From: Branchiostoma belcheri
Taxonomy: Eukaryota > Chordata > Leptocardii > Amphioxiformes > Branchiostomatidae
NCBI RefSeq assembly: GCF_001625305.1
Contig: NW_017804254.1
Span: 6,904-70,903, forward strand
Length of the DNA: 64,000 nucleotides
Direction of reading: 5' to 3'
Of the stretch, positions 34,901-44,700 are shown in pieces (positions within the stretch are counted from its first letter, which is position 1; every line of letters starts with the position of its first letter). The translations under genes and the position numbers were made by a program. The notes beneath the pieces were generated by a model. It was not told where the DNA came from and made no database searches. It saw nothing but the letters and a program-made list of their open reading frames with translations.

Positions 34901-37900
34901 TTAACTCTAAACATGTAACTACCAACACAGATGAACTCTCATTATACCATTGACAAGAATTAATAGTTAACAATTTAAAATTAGAGGCTAACATTGACAA
35001 TGGTTAACAATCATAATTAGAGTCTACCACAGACAATTGTTAATTTTCAATGTTCAACGTTTGTAATTTCCACTAGACTGTTTTTACAATGTTCATTGTT
35101 CCCTACAAGACGCCCCAAATGATCAGCCCTTTTCATACTCACAAGTATCTCTACGCCTGGGAGGACTTCTGCGGCACGCCGTACTAGCTGCTTGGTCACA
35201 ACATTTCCACCAACTTTAACTGAAGGAATAAACATTTGCATCAAGTTAGACAGCTTGAATAATGTGAAATATATGTAACGCAATGTAATGTTATGTGTTT
35301 ATTTTTAATGTAATGATTGTAATGAAATATCAATGTCATTCAGGCAACATTATACATGTAATTCTATATGTATGTCTGCAATGTTGGTATGATGATAAAG
35401 AATTGAATTATCTTACCTATAGTACGTTGAACGTATATATATATGATATCATTTTCTTACAGGCTTACAATAGTACCTTGATTCAGAGATGATAAGTCAT
35501 ATTCCTTCCCAGATGGATCGTGTAGAAGCTCGTGTAACGTCCTCACGTACATCAACGTGGTGGCCTCGCACCTAAACATGTAACATCCCATTGAATATAT
35601 CATCAACGTACATGGATTCAATTTCAAACTGAGTCGATGAAGGTAAGACATCAGCCACTGACGAAAGGTAGCTGATGCTTCATGAAACACCTGAACGTTT
35701 TCAAAACCTATCCAGTTGCCTGAGTGACAATTTCCTTGTACATGTGTAATTTTTACATGATACGCACAAGTGCACATATATCAGACAGTCCATGTAATTC
35801 TACATTTCACTGGTAAGTGTACTTTGATAAGTAACGAGACCTTTCTTCCGTAATAGCTTCAAAGATTTCTGTCATAGTAGGGAATTCGTTGCTTGGAAAG
35901 ACAAGAGTAAATCCCGCGATGAAGGGAGCTGGGAAGGCCAGCGGGAACTCCGGCAGATCTGTGGGCAGCAGCACGGATTTCTGTAATAGAAATTTTGAGT
36001 AATTAGGATTTTAGGTTTATTCTATAGTTTTTGTGCTATGTCCTATGTTCAGAACTATGAATTAGATTTTGCTATTCTAAAGATGCGAAGTATAATTCAC
36101 TACATATCCTTCCCAAACACTTCCCCCTCCCCCATTCTTACCCTACCTCAACCCCCCCCCTACTCGAACTATTTGCCTACCCTGGTATCCATGCCAATGG
36201 CCCTCATGTGTAGGCGCGTGTTGTTGACAATGGAGAAGCTGCTGTGTTCAACACACTTGGGGAGACCGGAACTTCCCTGTGTGGGGGATACAAGTTGGCC
36301 ATGCCATGCTAAATCATACAAATCAAAAAATTTGTTTAAAAACTTTTGATCCAGCGAAAAAAAAAGTTATCTCACCTAGAGCTTTCGACCAGTCAGGGCC
36401 CATCACCCTTCACTTAACCGCGACGGGGGCCGACATCGTCTACCAGATACCTTTGACCCAGTGTTGACGTCACACACCACGTGACAAGCCTCACTGGGTC
36501 AGTCTACTGAGGATCACCAGAGTGATTGGTCGAAAGCTCTGGGTGAGAGAACTTTTTGTGTGGGACCAAAAGTTTTAATTTGAAACATGTAACTACCAAT
36601 ACAGATGAACTTTCATGAAAGTCGGAAGATTTGTAGTTCCTAAGATAGTGGTGGAAGATTACTATCCTCTACCAGGCCCCGATAGTCGCTGGAAAAAAAA
36701 GTAGAAATTGGCCGAAATAAAGGGAATAGTATACCAGGGGAGTTAACCTGCCAGCCTCTATGTGTTAAAAAAAGACTACTTACAGACGTAAGTGCAAGGA
36801 TGACAGTATCGTGGCAATCCACTTGGCTCAGGGCTTCCTGTACACGTCCCCTAGCGGCCTCATCGGTCCCCAGGCTTTGAATGTCTTCTAGATTCTGGAA
36901 AGCGTCACTGAGAGAACAGAAAAACAAGTAATTTATAAAAAAAGTCGGGAGACAAAGAGGCTGTCCTAATCAATTTATTGTGATTGACAAGACTACCAGA
37001 GAAGAAAATATATTAATAATTGATATGTCAGACTTACTCGTGATTCTTGTCTCCGATGATGACAATGGATCTTAAGCTTGGTATTCTGTTGAAACGACAT
37101 GTGAAGAATTGATGAAATAATACATAACACTGTCGTCAAAACGCATTGTGTTAGAAAAAAACCCACCCTCTTTAACAAGCGGTCGATAACTTTAAAAAAG
37201 AATACACATATGATATATCATATACGGTAAAATCTGCTGGCGTCTCGTCACTCCTTCATAACTTGTCATTTGAATATTTTTGCTCCAGGATTTTGCAAAT
37301 CTCGGAACTGTGTGCATGTAATAATGAAATCAAAAGTTGATGAGTCTTTGAAATATTTGGTGTAAGAATTAGCCGCCTGGTATCCAGTCTTATCGTGGTT
37401 GGGGCATGGTTTTTGGGGCAGGCTGTGTCACACGGTACCACAGGCCGCCAGGTAGGAGCGTTACGCTAATAGAGATGGCACGCCCGGGGAGTTATCAATC
37501 TCCCATCGTGAAAGGTCCACTGGGAAACCAAGGAGGTGAGCGGGGAAAGAGCTCCTGCAGCCTCGAGGAAAAAAAAAGCCCCAACCACGATAAGACTGGA
37601 TATCAGGCTATGAATACGTGCGTGTCAGTGGTTAAGTTCTTGGTCTTGTTTGACGTCGGAAACGCCTTCCTCAGGAACGGCAGTGTCCCTTCGAAGTCTT
37701 CAGTGGAGGGGAAATTTTCGATCAAGAAGATTTTAACCTCAATCTGGATAAAACGAAAATGAAGTGCCTCATTAGAGATTGCGTTTGGACTACTTTTACG
37801 GTGTTCAACGTATTTCTATTACGCATATCGAATATTCTAACGTCAGCAGAACAAAACAAACTTTTCATCATCAGGTATATACTGGGACCCGAATATGAGT

Positions 37901-39266
37901 GTTTGCAGAACTCAGCACAGCCTGAGGAACGGCACGCGTGCAAAATTATTAGCTTGATTATTAGCACGCGTGAAAACTTGCGTGTAATGAGTACGCTCAC
38001 GTCGTGCAAACACCCATTTGGGGTACCCGAAAAAAATAGCGTTAACGCATTTAGTTTTACATTTCTTTATCTACTATATACCGTGCCAGCTGTGTTCTAC
38101 TCAAAACTATATAGATGAACCCCGGAGATGCTGTATGTATGCATATGTATATATATGCATTACCTTGGCCATCACTTTGCTTATGACATCTTTGTATGAC
38201 GACCAAAAGTAGAGGGGGGTAAGCGGCACCTGTATATAAAGAAAGCAAATACTATTAAGATCCATTTGACATAACAAGTAGGTTGTAACTCTTACTCTGA
38301 ATCAGCTGAAAAATGGTTTGACAAAGAAATAAAATTTTGGATGGATGGATGGATGGATGGATGGATGGATGGATGGATGGATGGATGGATGGATGGATGG
38401 ATGGATGAAATAGGTACTTTTACCAGATCAGCGTATCAAAATCGATCAAGTGAACTCTAATATAGAAAGAGGACTTACAGCGACGGCGCCTATCTTTGCC
38501 AAGGCAAAGCACAGCGCGACAAACTCCGGCCTGGTGCTCATGACCCAGGCCACCACGTCACCACGGCGGACTCCGATAGACATCAGTCCCGCCGCCAGAC
38601 GGTCTGCCTGGATAGAGAGTGTGTAATGTTATCATTTTATCTGGAATACTAGGGAACATTGAATTTTACTTTGTGCAAACTGCACTTCTTGCACTGGAGA
38701 CTGTTGGAGCAGAACGGATAGACAGGTGCCGACTGTAAGGGCCTGGTAACATTCGTCGTACCATTGTCGTACGATCGGAAATTGTGGGCAATCTTATGTT
38801 AGTCGTGCGAATGTCATGTAAAGTCCAGCTGTATTGCTACCGTTAGATACTTGTTGGCGGTTGGTTCCGTCGTAACCTGCCTGCAAATCGTACATCAAAA
38901 TCACTCGACCGTCGGAAGAGAGAGAGAGAGAGAGGTTGACAGAGAGAGATAGAGGGAGAGACTGAAAGAGAGAAAGAGAGGGGAGATAGAGATGGAGAGA
39001 GGGGGAGTGAGAGTGAGAGAGAGGGGGAGAGGGAGAGAGAGGGAGGGAGAGAGAGAGGAAGAGAGAGGGAGAGGTAGAGAGAGGGAGGGAGAGAGACACA
39101 GAGAGAGACCTACCTCTTGTTTGACCTCAGCATACGTCATCCTCACGCCCTGCTTGCGGAAGACGTACGCCTCCTTCCCGGGCCATCTGGCGGCGGTGTC
39201 GTCCAGCAGCTGTCCCAGCGTCACGTTCACCAGGGGCTCATCACACAAGGTCTTCAGGTAACTCAT
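20420..39266 (-). CDS. Acyl-CoA synthetase, ACSF2-like (whole gene)
   Basis: Minus-strand ANL-superfamily gene with at least 18 exons, about 565 residues visible. Such enzymes activate fatty acids in two steps, forming acyl-AMP and then acyl-CoA. Residue order and motifs follow human ACSF2: an N-terminal [17 protein letters not shown] region, the nucleotide loop LTSGSSGLPK, the adenine motif NYGITET, DGWYKTGD, GRRKE and the C-terminal lid. ATG at 39266 is chosen because it starts just before that region. A mitochondrial leader further upstream cannot be excluded. One junction (exon 4 to 5) does not keep frame. The gene contains another gene on the opposite strand in its largest intron. ACSF2-like is firmer than a one-to-one orthologue call. 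Confidence 0.82.
21567..21632. repeat. CA-rich simple repeat
   Basis: A run of imperfect CA/CCA repeats with a C-rich centre lies in a synthetase intron. The antisense Cys/Val-rich reading frames over it are artefacts. Confidence 0.85.
22317..22768. mobile_element. Short inverted-repeat element (MITE)
   Basis: Termini of about 35 bases are inverted copies: left GGCCACAACAAGTAAATTTT, and the right end is its complement with few differences (CATCCATAGAATTTACTTGG). The element is about 450 bases, non-coding, in the intron between synthetase exons 13 and 14. Single diverged ends of the same family occur near 6748-6779, 19113-19160 and 34795-34825. Confidence 0.65.
24100..25280 (+). repeat. Tandem array in left arm of the palindrome
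   Basis: About seven units of roughly 185 bases, each carrying GTACTTGTCCCTGAAAGTAGG, near 24290, 24470, 24655, 24840, 25033 and 25205, with more diverged copies at both ends. Confidence 0.85.
25555..26725 (-). repeat. Tandem array in right arm of the palindrome
   Basis: Inverted counterpart of the left-arm array. The complementary motif CCTACTTTCAGGGACAAGTA recurs at about the same spacing. Copy order and individual substitutions mirror those of the left arm, so the whole arm was duplicated or has been kept alike by gene conversion. Confidence 0.85.
27287..27425 (+). pseudogene. Fibronectin type III-like relic upstream of the kinase gene
   Basis: One frame reads [18 protein letters not shown]. 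The adjoining frame continues [20 protein letters not shown]. Together they resemble the later strands of an FN3 domain (the PNTTYEFEV pattern is typical), with a one-base shift near 27345. It has no proven splice sites. It may be the remains of an ectodomain exon of an older, intron-containing kinase gene, or a chance match. Confidence 0.45.
27630..27698 (+). other. Exon-like segment upstream of the kinase gene
   Basis: The acceptor TTTTTGTCTAG precedes an open 69-base stretch ([20 protein letters not shown]), and a GTAAGC donor follows. It could be a 5' untranslated or alternative first coding exon of the kinase, or part of the same relic as the FN3-like piece. Confidence 0.35.
27810..30515 (+). 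CDS. Receptor tyrosine kinase, single exon, mixed ectodomain
   Basis: 901 residues, ATG at 27810, no intron. Signal peptide 1-20; cadherin-like domain about 30-138 ([20 protein letters not shown]); a region 140-313 of unknown fold; EGF 315-355; Ig-like 360-452 (LTCLA to YSCMV); EGF modules 455-536; membrane helix about 547-572; kinase about 604-890. Kinase motifs: glycine loop GEGEFG, VAAK lysine, [35 protein letters not shown]. All catalytic residues are present, and the receptor is predicted active at the plasma membrane. The kinase looks closest to the Tie/FGFR/RET group, and the laminin-type EGF plus Ig also recall Tie. The cadherin-like start and middle region do not. The gene lies on the opposite strand inside a synthetase intron. 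No polyA tail or target duplication marks a recent retrocopy. Confidence 0.93.
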   Translation: MALRATVCGVFLLAELLCSFQVHHDLFVLGENVTEVPEDVAVGSTVVRLRNSLAASRVISSADDANGTFWSVNITTGDDWGRFGVRAEDLALVVAAPLDYTLHSRYNLTVELTNTGNKNVLYVTLVIVVIDVSGYPPFYNKQCETPVLPDKEWNGNYTVFTSEGFYASIDGEIVGSYGDYLQYPLAKRNAANFLLKGDCSLKYIASLGRLRGDDRLVASVLEEQNQGRVELECQDREWRSKGRITILDTNIDNDLPRWALSGDFKIKENDRYVFAAELYEIRSTSSYWFVCSANLTFLGGRVLFDWTYHYNVTGCPEGRYGVYCEKNCVCKNGARCHGFNGACECSPGWRGRACDIPWPEVAIVERPGDLVVKYIGTNLTLTCLAPHILVANMTWTYQAGQKHYDTKTVKEGTVQNSSISFRPILESANGKYSCMVHAEDGQLFNATFILNATECRPNYHGEDCSQVCDCEYGGTCDRWEGCLCPAGRRGDRCEHDCAPGTFGKNCSMTCYCENSVLCDPVNGSCICAEGQSGEFCQIVSNPERNQVLAVVVLASVIPSTVIIGCIVTGLLVKRGCRRQRKSEQPTEMTTLTETLSSWEVDEEDLHFEHMIGEGEFGHVVRARLHVPELGYEVLVAAKSIRPDRKTASAVRDFHREMDTLARIHEDKEGHPNVVKLYGFLTKSDPQYILVEYASNEELRRYLWSLREQCKITGDRKLLERLGFACDVACGLSELARLKIVHRDIAARNVVISDKKVAKIADFGLARDVYVSSAYERTTQGGEEELLPLKWMAVESLRDGVYTCESDVWSYGVLLWEIASFGEEPRYAGGPMHPDVCTLLELLRKGVRLQQPQNCPLPVYRIIRSCWVFNPSRRPTAEELFRKIDLLRPQRHAAQPVTHNTR
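30679..31769. mobile_element. 1.1-kb inverted-repeat DNA element
   Basis: Ends are AACGGCAGTGAACCTTAATC and its complement. The word AACCTTAATCCGACxC recurs inside both ends (about 30909 and 31728). No transposase frame. I could not identify a target duplication. It starts 160 bases after the kinase stop codon, so it may supply part of the 3' untranslated region. Confidence 0.7.
32905..32972 (-). pseudogene. Decayed copy of synthetase exon 12 (3' half)
   Basis: On the minus strand this matches the end of exon 12 (33189-33255) at about 80 percent by eye: GTGTTATCGACGAGACAATG against GTGTTACCGAGGAGACGATG, and GAGAAAACT is shared. The donor region is also copied (GGTAAG). The DGWYKTG motif is not preserved, so it is unlikely to work as an alternative exon. 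Confidence 0.6.
33189..39266 (-). CDS. Acyl-CoA synthetase: exons 1-12
   Basis: Exons, in transcript order: 39266-39114, 38607-38479, 38229-38164, 37743-37618, 37085-37038, 36907-36784, 36276-36181, 35980-35841, 35571-35477, 35219-35143, 34369-34265, 33337-33189. All have AG/GT ends, and phases agree except between the fourth and fifth, where two bases (or a 3n+2 exon) are missing. The SGSSGLPK loop is split between the sixth and seventh exons, the same residues that bind ATP phosphates in the family (usual form SGTTGxPKG). NYGITET opens the eleventh, and [13 protein letters not shown] and DGWYKTG are in the twelfth. Confidence 0.82.
36361..36557. mobile_element. MITE of about 200 bases
   Basis: Terminal inverted repeats of about 31 bases include CTCACCTAGAGCTTTCGACC and the matching GGTCGAAAGCTCTGGGTGAG. 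It lies in the intron between synthetase exons 6 and 7. The centre holds a short GTGACGTCA-like region and no frame. Confidence 0.75.
36650..36755. repeat. Dispersed repeat with CCTCTACCAGGC core
   Basis: One of several copies in this window of a block with CCTCTACCAGGC, CTGGAAA and GAAATTGGCCxAAATA. Others lie at about 3063-3150, 3160-3195 (inverted), 18440-18475 (inverted) and 39449-39535. Confidence 0.65.
37376..37607. mobile_element. MITE of about 230 bases next to synthetase exon 4
   Basis: Inverted ends GGTATCCAGTCTTATCGTGG and CCACGATAAGACTGGATATC. Its right end lies about 10 bases from the proposed donor of synthetase exon 4, and could have altered splicing there. Confidence 0.75.
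38337..38408. repeat. (ATGG)n microsatellite
   Basis: About 17 uninterrupted ATGG units lie in the intron between synthetase exons 2 and 3. Confidence 0.97.
38920..39110. repeat. GA-rich purine tract
   Basis: About 190 bases of interrupted GA repeats lie immediately inside the first visible synthetase intron, starting next to the donor at 39113. Read on the minus strand it is a CT-rich tract. The Ser/Leu/Pro-rich reading frames across it are artefacts. Confidence 0.95.
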
Positions 39267-41724
39267 GGCGGGGGAGCTGACTGGCGAGGTCACCTCAGGA
39301 ACTTTTCACAGAAAGTTACGGCTAACATCGATGAAGATGAGACATCCAGAAAATGAGATACACAATGAAATTGTTACTCAAGCAACTTAATGGGTTTTGA
39401 AAACTGTCCGACTTCAGTGACTGAAACTAGTGGTTGCTACTTGAAACTAGCCTCTACCAGGCTTCGGGAGGCGGCTGGAAAGAGTAAAAATCGGCCAAAT
39501 AGAGTGATAATATACCATGGGAGTTTGTCTGCTGGGAGAGAACATTTTGCCGCACCCGGGTTACATCATGTTGCAGCAGATGCCATGCAGAACTGAGTTC
39601 AGCAGGGACTGCATGGTCACCACGTACATGTATATTAGTGTGCTTGAGTAAGAATAAACAAGGCAGTAGTTTGTCAAGCTGGGCCATGTGAAGGTAAACA
39701 CGATGCATTCTAGTTTCAAATGTGGATCACAATCGCAATATTTATTATATTTCAATGGCCTCGAAGCTACAATGTAGTGTAGTACTCACGTACTTTTTTT
39801 AAAAATCAGTTGCAGTCTCAATTCCTGGATCTTTATGCCAACACTTACAGATTGTACATTGGACTGGACTTTGGTACCCTGGTACACAAAGTATACAGAG
39901 CGGCCTCGCTATTTATAACGGCAAAAGTACAATGTATATATAGTCAAATGGATGGATTTAGTTCTCGTGTTCTTAAATGCTTGATTGAAGTGTTGAAAGG
40001 GAAAATGAATGATATACTTACAGCTGTACCTGGATACAGAGTTGGTGATAGTCACGTACACACAAATTTGTATCCAACCAAATCCTACAGCATTGACTTA
40101 AGGTCAGGCACGTGAGCCGAACGAACCATTGGTCGAAACTCGGGGAGGGGGGGGGTATAGTTTTTATAATCAATATTTTCGATAGTCAACGTTTGTAAGA
40201 TGTTTTAAACAAACTTTGTCAATGTCATACGTGAAGCACACAGAATTACCAAATTGAATGCAGAAGTACCAAGGGATCCATAACTAGGTTACCAGTAGCT
40301 ATATTAACATTGATCCGAATAAACATGTATATGTAATATCGTAGGCTATTCCTGTCAAACTCTAGGGTACAAAAGTACCACGTCAGCAGAACGTACTGCA
40401 CCTGCGCGAAACCTGTACGGTGCATTTAGATTTCGCGCAGGCGCAGTACGTTCTGCCGACGTGTTACTTTGTACCCTTGAATTGTAGAATGTTCAGTGCA
40501 TAGTAAAACAACTTTGGGGAAAAATACTGATTCATATAATTATTTAATATACTTTTGTACACCATATTGTATACAATGCAATACATGTTTTTGAACATGC
40601 AAACTTTGAGCAAATGTGATTAAAATACTTCAATAAGCCAGAAAGAAACAGGTTTTTAAATTATATTTATTTACTAAAGCATTGCTATATCCTTTTTTTA
40701 CCTACAATTTTGCTATGATTGATTGCATATCACCAACACACATTCTGTGAGCTGCATGTACATGTATAAGGGGCATTTTTTACTTGGAAGTCTGCCCTAT
40801 TAATTTGCACAGATTCACAATATAAATTTTACATTGTGAATTTCAAAAAAGTGATTGCTATTTCATGGATATTTCCATATGTACATGTAAGTGTTTATGT
40901 AATGGTCCACATATTACCTAGATACTCCATTGGTAAAACTTTCTTAAAACATTAACAAAAGAGTTAAGGAATAACATGTTTGTTTGTCAGTTGCACAACA
41001 GTGTTGACACATGAGGTAAATAAGCTTTTGCACATGTCTAGCATATACATGTGTACATGTACATAAATATACTGGTAACCAATTTAACTAACTTTGCTGT
41101 TGGTCTACACTGGTCCACATCTTTAGTCACTACTGGTCCACCATATAGTACTTAACCTGTTCCCTGTTGGATAACCCCATAGCCAAAATAAATTTGGTGC
41201 CACATGGCTACCTCAGCAGGCCGAAGGTTAAGATTGTTACTGAATAAGCATTAAGGCACCCGTCTGTTCTTTGGTAGCAGTGAATTAGAAAAAACAAATA
41301 AACAACCACACCTTTTTGTAAACTACAGACAAGAGAGTTGAGATTAAGGTAGGATCACAGAATCCTGATCTATATAATTTTTCTTCAGAAAAACTTGATT
41401 AAAATCATTTCTTATAAATTTTGCCATATCTGTGGTGAAATTAGAAATATGTATTCACGAAACATTGATACATTGCCCAGAAAGCATACTTCACATTTCT
41501 ATCATTTTGTCGGCAAAAGTTAGATATTTAATTTGAGAAGATATGTATCATGTACAAAAAATCAGTTCTATTTTTACACATTTAACAAAGCTAAAACTAA
41601 GACAACTTTACTTAAATTTTTCATTGTATATACTCATTAGTTACAATTGCATACAACAGTGAGCATGTACATAGATTGTCTGAAGAGTATTGTGAGCCAG
41701 GAATTCCTATTTCACTGTTTCAAT
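39267..41724. other. Intergenic between synthetase and lipase genes
   Basis: Both flanking genes are on the minus strand. The right part would hold the lipase 3' untranslated region and the left the synthetase promoter or any earlier exon. It contains the CCTCTACCAGGC repeat (39449-39535) and the hairpin at 40366-40488. Otherwise it is AT-rich with no gene. Confidence 0.5.
40366..40488. mobile_element. Hairpin repeat (foldback MITE)
   Basis: Arms of about 50 bases: GGGTACAAAAGTACCACGTC with GCAGAACGTACTGC on the left, and the complement (GCAGTACGTTCTGC, ACTTTGTACCC) on the right. A related single arm sits at 19555-19595. Confidence 0.75.
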
Positions 41725-44700
41725 TTACAGTTTGGCACTGAAGGACATTTCTAAAGACCCTGTAAGACTTTCAATGCCCTCGTCCTCTGACACTGAGATG
41801 TCTTTGTCGTCATCATTGTTGCTGTCCATCATCTTGCTATAATGAGATGCAACCATGGCATCTACCCAGTCCATCCTGAGTAATATGTAGTCCTGTGTGT
41901 CTACATAACCCAGGAGAGAGTCTATGTCATCTGTATAGGACCACGTTTCGGTGCAGTCTAGCACGTCATCCAGGTAAAAGTGAGGCATGTGTCTAAGTGT
42001 CGGGTTGTCACTTGGCACGACGAAAATGTCTTCAGGACATTCTACAGATGAAGGAGAAGGTTCGGCCATGTTGTCCCAAGGTACTGTGGAGTCTGTAGCA
42101 GCCAGCCCTCTTCTGTAACAAGAACAATGCAAAGGTGAATGACCTTGAGCACACTCCAGTAGCTGTTTGGTTACAGATTCTCTATACAAGTATATGTAGT
42201 AGTATCTTGGAATCTTTCTCCATAGCCTGTTTTAAAACCAAGGTACTGTGGAGTCTGTAGCAGCCAGCCCTCTTCTGTAACAAGAACAATGCAAAGGTGA
42301 ATGACCTTAAGCACACTCCAATAGGTGTTTGGTCACCGATTCGCTATACATGTATATGTAGTAGTATCTTGGAATATTTCTCTATAGCCTGTTTTACAAC
42401 AGTTTTTTTTCTCATGCAGAATTGGCAACAGACTGAAATCATACTGTATATGAAAACATATATAGTTACATGTACCTTGAAATGAGCCCTCTTCTCTGCA
42501 GTTCGTCCAGGAGTTTCTGCAGTAAGGCTATCAGTCTGCAGTCCTTGAGTTGCTGACTGTAGGCGGACTTTGACCCCCACTCCATCACCCTACACACAAA
42601 CAAACAACATGGCCGCCGGGTCAAGGTGCATGCTGGGTCACAGGTCACAGTTATGGCTGCCTGTGTACCTGATTATGTCCAACTTGTAATATTATAAGTA
42701 GCTACATTGTTGTAGCAACTGATTTGCTTGTCTCCCTATTGCGCTAAGTTTGAACTCTCTCTAATACCAAAGCCTGCCTTTATGACCATACCTACATGTT
42801 GTGCTGTACGTAGCACAGTTAAAATTCTAGAGTACATGCAAACAAGGACCAAGGAGGTTAAATACTTGTATTTAACCTCCTTGCAAGCAAGGACTTGTGG
42901 TAAAATTTTCTTCACTTACTGAAACTGTTAGATTGCTGTTACTGTAAACTATACTCCAGGAAGACATAGTTGTTAAGGAGAATCTGGAAAACTATTTACT
43001 TGTACTGTACCATAATATCATAAATAGCTTGAATACATAACACTTTTCAACAGCCCTTCCATTGGCTGGGAGTTGGCCCAATCAGGACCATGAGTGACAC
43101 TAACACTAACAGTGAGAGATTGTGTGTAACACAGTAAACATTTATAAAGATCTCATCTAGAGCAAACATAGACTGATCCCACACACCTGCCCTTCACCTG
43201 TGACTCCAGGTGATTCAACAGCTTCTTCAGGTAGTAGGCCGTCTCTTCAGGTGCCCACTCGGCAAACCTACAGGTAATAAGATTCAATTAAATTTGGTAA
43301 GAATTCTGTATACTGCATAGGTGTTTCCTCCCTATCGTAACATGTACACAAAAGTACTGTAAATCACTTAATGAGAAAAATTGACAATTCATGTTTACGG
43401 AACAGTTACTATATTCACAGCTACGGCAAAAAAGATTGTCGGTGAATTATTTGTCCACTGCAATGATAAGTTCGCAGTGGAGAAGTGGCCACGAATATAA
43501 AAGTACTGCGAAAAATCATGATTTGCAGTACAATGATGCAAAAGGAAGTTTGGAAAGGCTTTGAATTCGAACACATATAAGAATCATACCATAAATTCAT
43601 ACTTCTGAGCAATCTTGTTACATGTACCGTAAAAAAAGTTCAAAATACACTAAAAAATACTCCTACATCATAGTTATACATCAAAGTAATTTTCTGATAT
43701 TTGCTATGACCTACAAAATTGAAACACATGCAAGCAGTGAAAGTTACGATGTCTGACCTTATTGTGTAGTTGAAGGCTGTTTCAAATGGTAGGATATAAG
43801 GCAGAGTAAGCAGGGACAGAAAACTGGCTGTGTAGCTGTTCAGGATACTGTGGAGTAAACCCTTTCTATTGGCCTCCTGAAAAACTAAATAAAGGAAAGC
43901 ATAATGCAGTATTAGAATATTCTATAAAATACACTGAAGGAATAAAGCATTTCCTACCATTAACAAATATCACATTAACAGAATATTGCGGGGCGTCATG
44001 TAACATAACGGTCAGAGCATTCGACTCAGAGCCACAAGGTCCCGGGTTCAATCCACTGACATGCCCAATGTTGTGGCGTTTGGGAAAGGCACTTTACACA
44101 ACTTCTCTCACTGTACGGTGGAAACGCCCACCGGGCCTTTTGGCTTAAATTGTTGTGTCCAAACCCTGATCAGGACACAGACATATTTGTTGTTGTCATT
44201 TGCCACTGAGAATCGTACAATTTTTTTAAACAGAATAAACACCTTTAATATAGCACTGCCATTGTACCACTACCATTGTTGCCTCATTTAACTCATGCAT
44301 TGAAAAAAAATCCAAGTTGTGAAAAGGCCTATCATTATACAAGGAATATGCCAAATTTACTAAGATTTTCAATGTAAATACTAATCTAAACATTCACTCA
44401 CTAACATAGAGTGAAACCGAGTTCAAGTACTTACCATCTAAAACCTTAGTCGGAAGTGTCTCCTTGTTAGCATGGTGGATTTCCGACTTGCATTCTGAAC
44501 ACTCCTCCTTCTCCTCTGCTGAGGTTTCTTCTCTAGTTTCACTGCAGATCTCATCAAAGACCACTTCCGTGTTACTTTCACTGCTACATTCACTGGTTGA
44601 CCTGGCAGGGTAGTGGTTGAAGGCTTCGCTCATAGACCTGACACTGCTGACATGCCTCATGCAGCCTATCAGATCTGCAACCCAGGAAAAATGTACAAAC

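Noticed and set aside
38794-39261. Ser/Leu/Pro-rich and Arg/Glu-rich frames
   Set aside because: They are the GA-rich simple repeat read in different frames. Only the stretch 39114-39266 on the minus strand is real exon.
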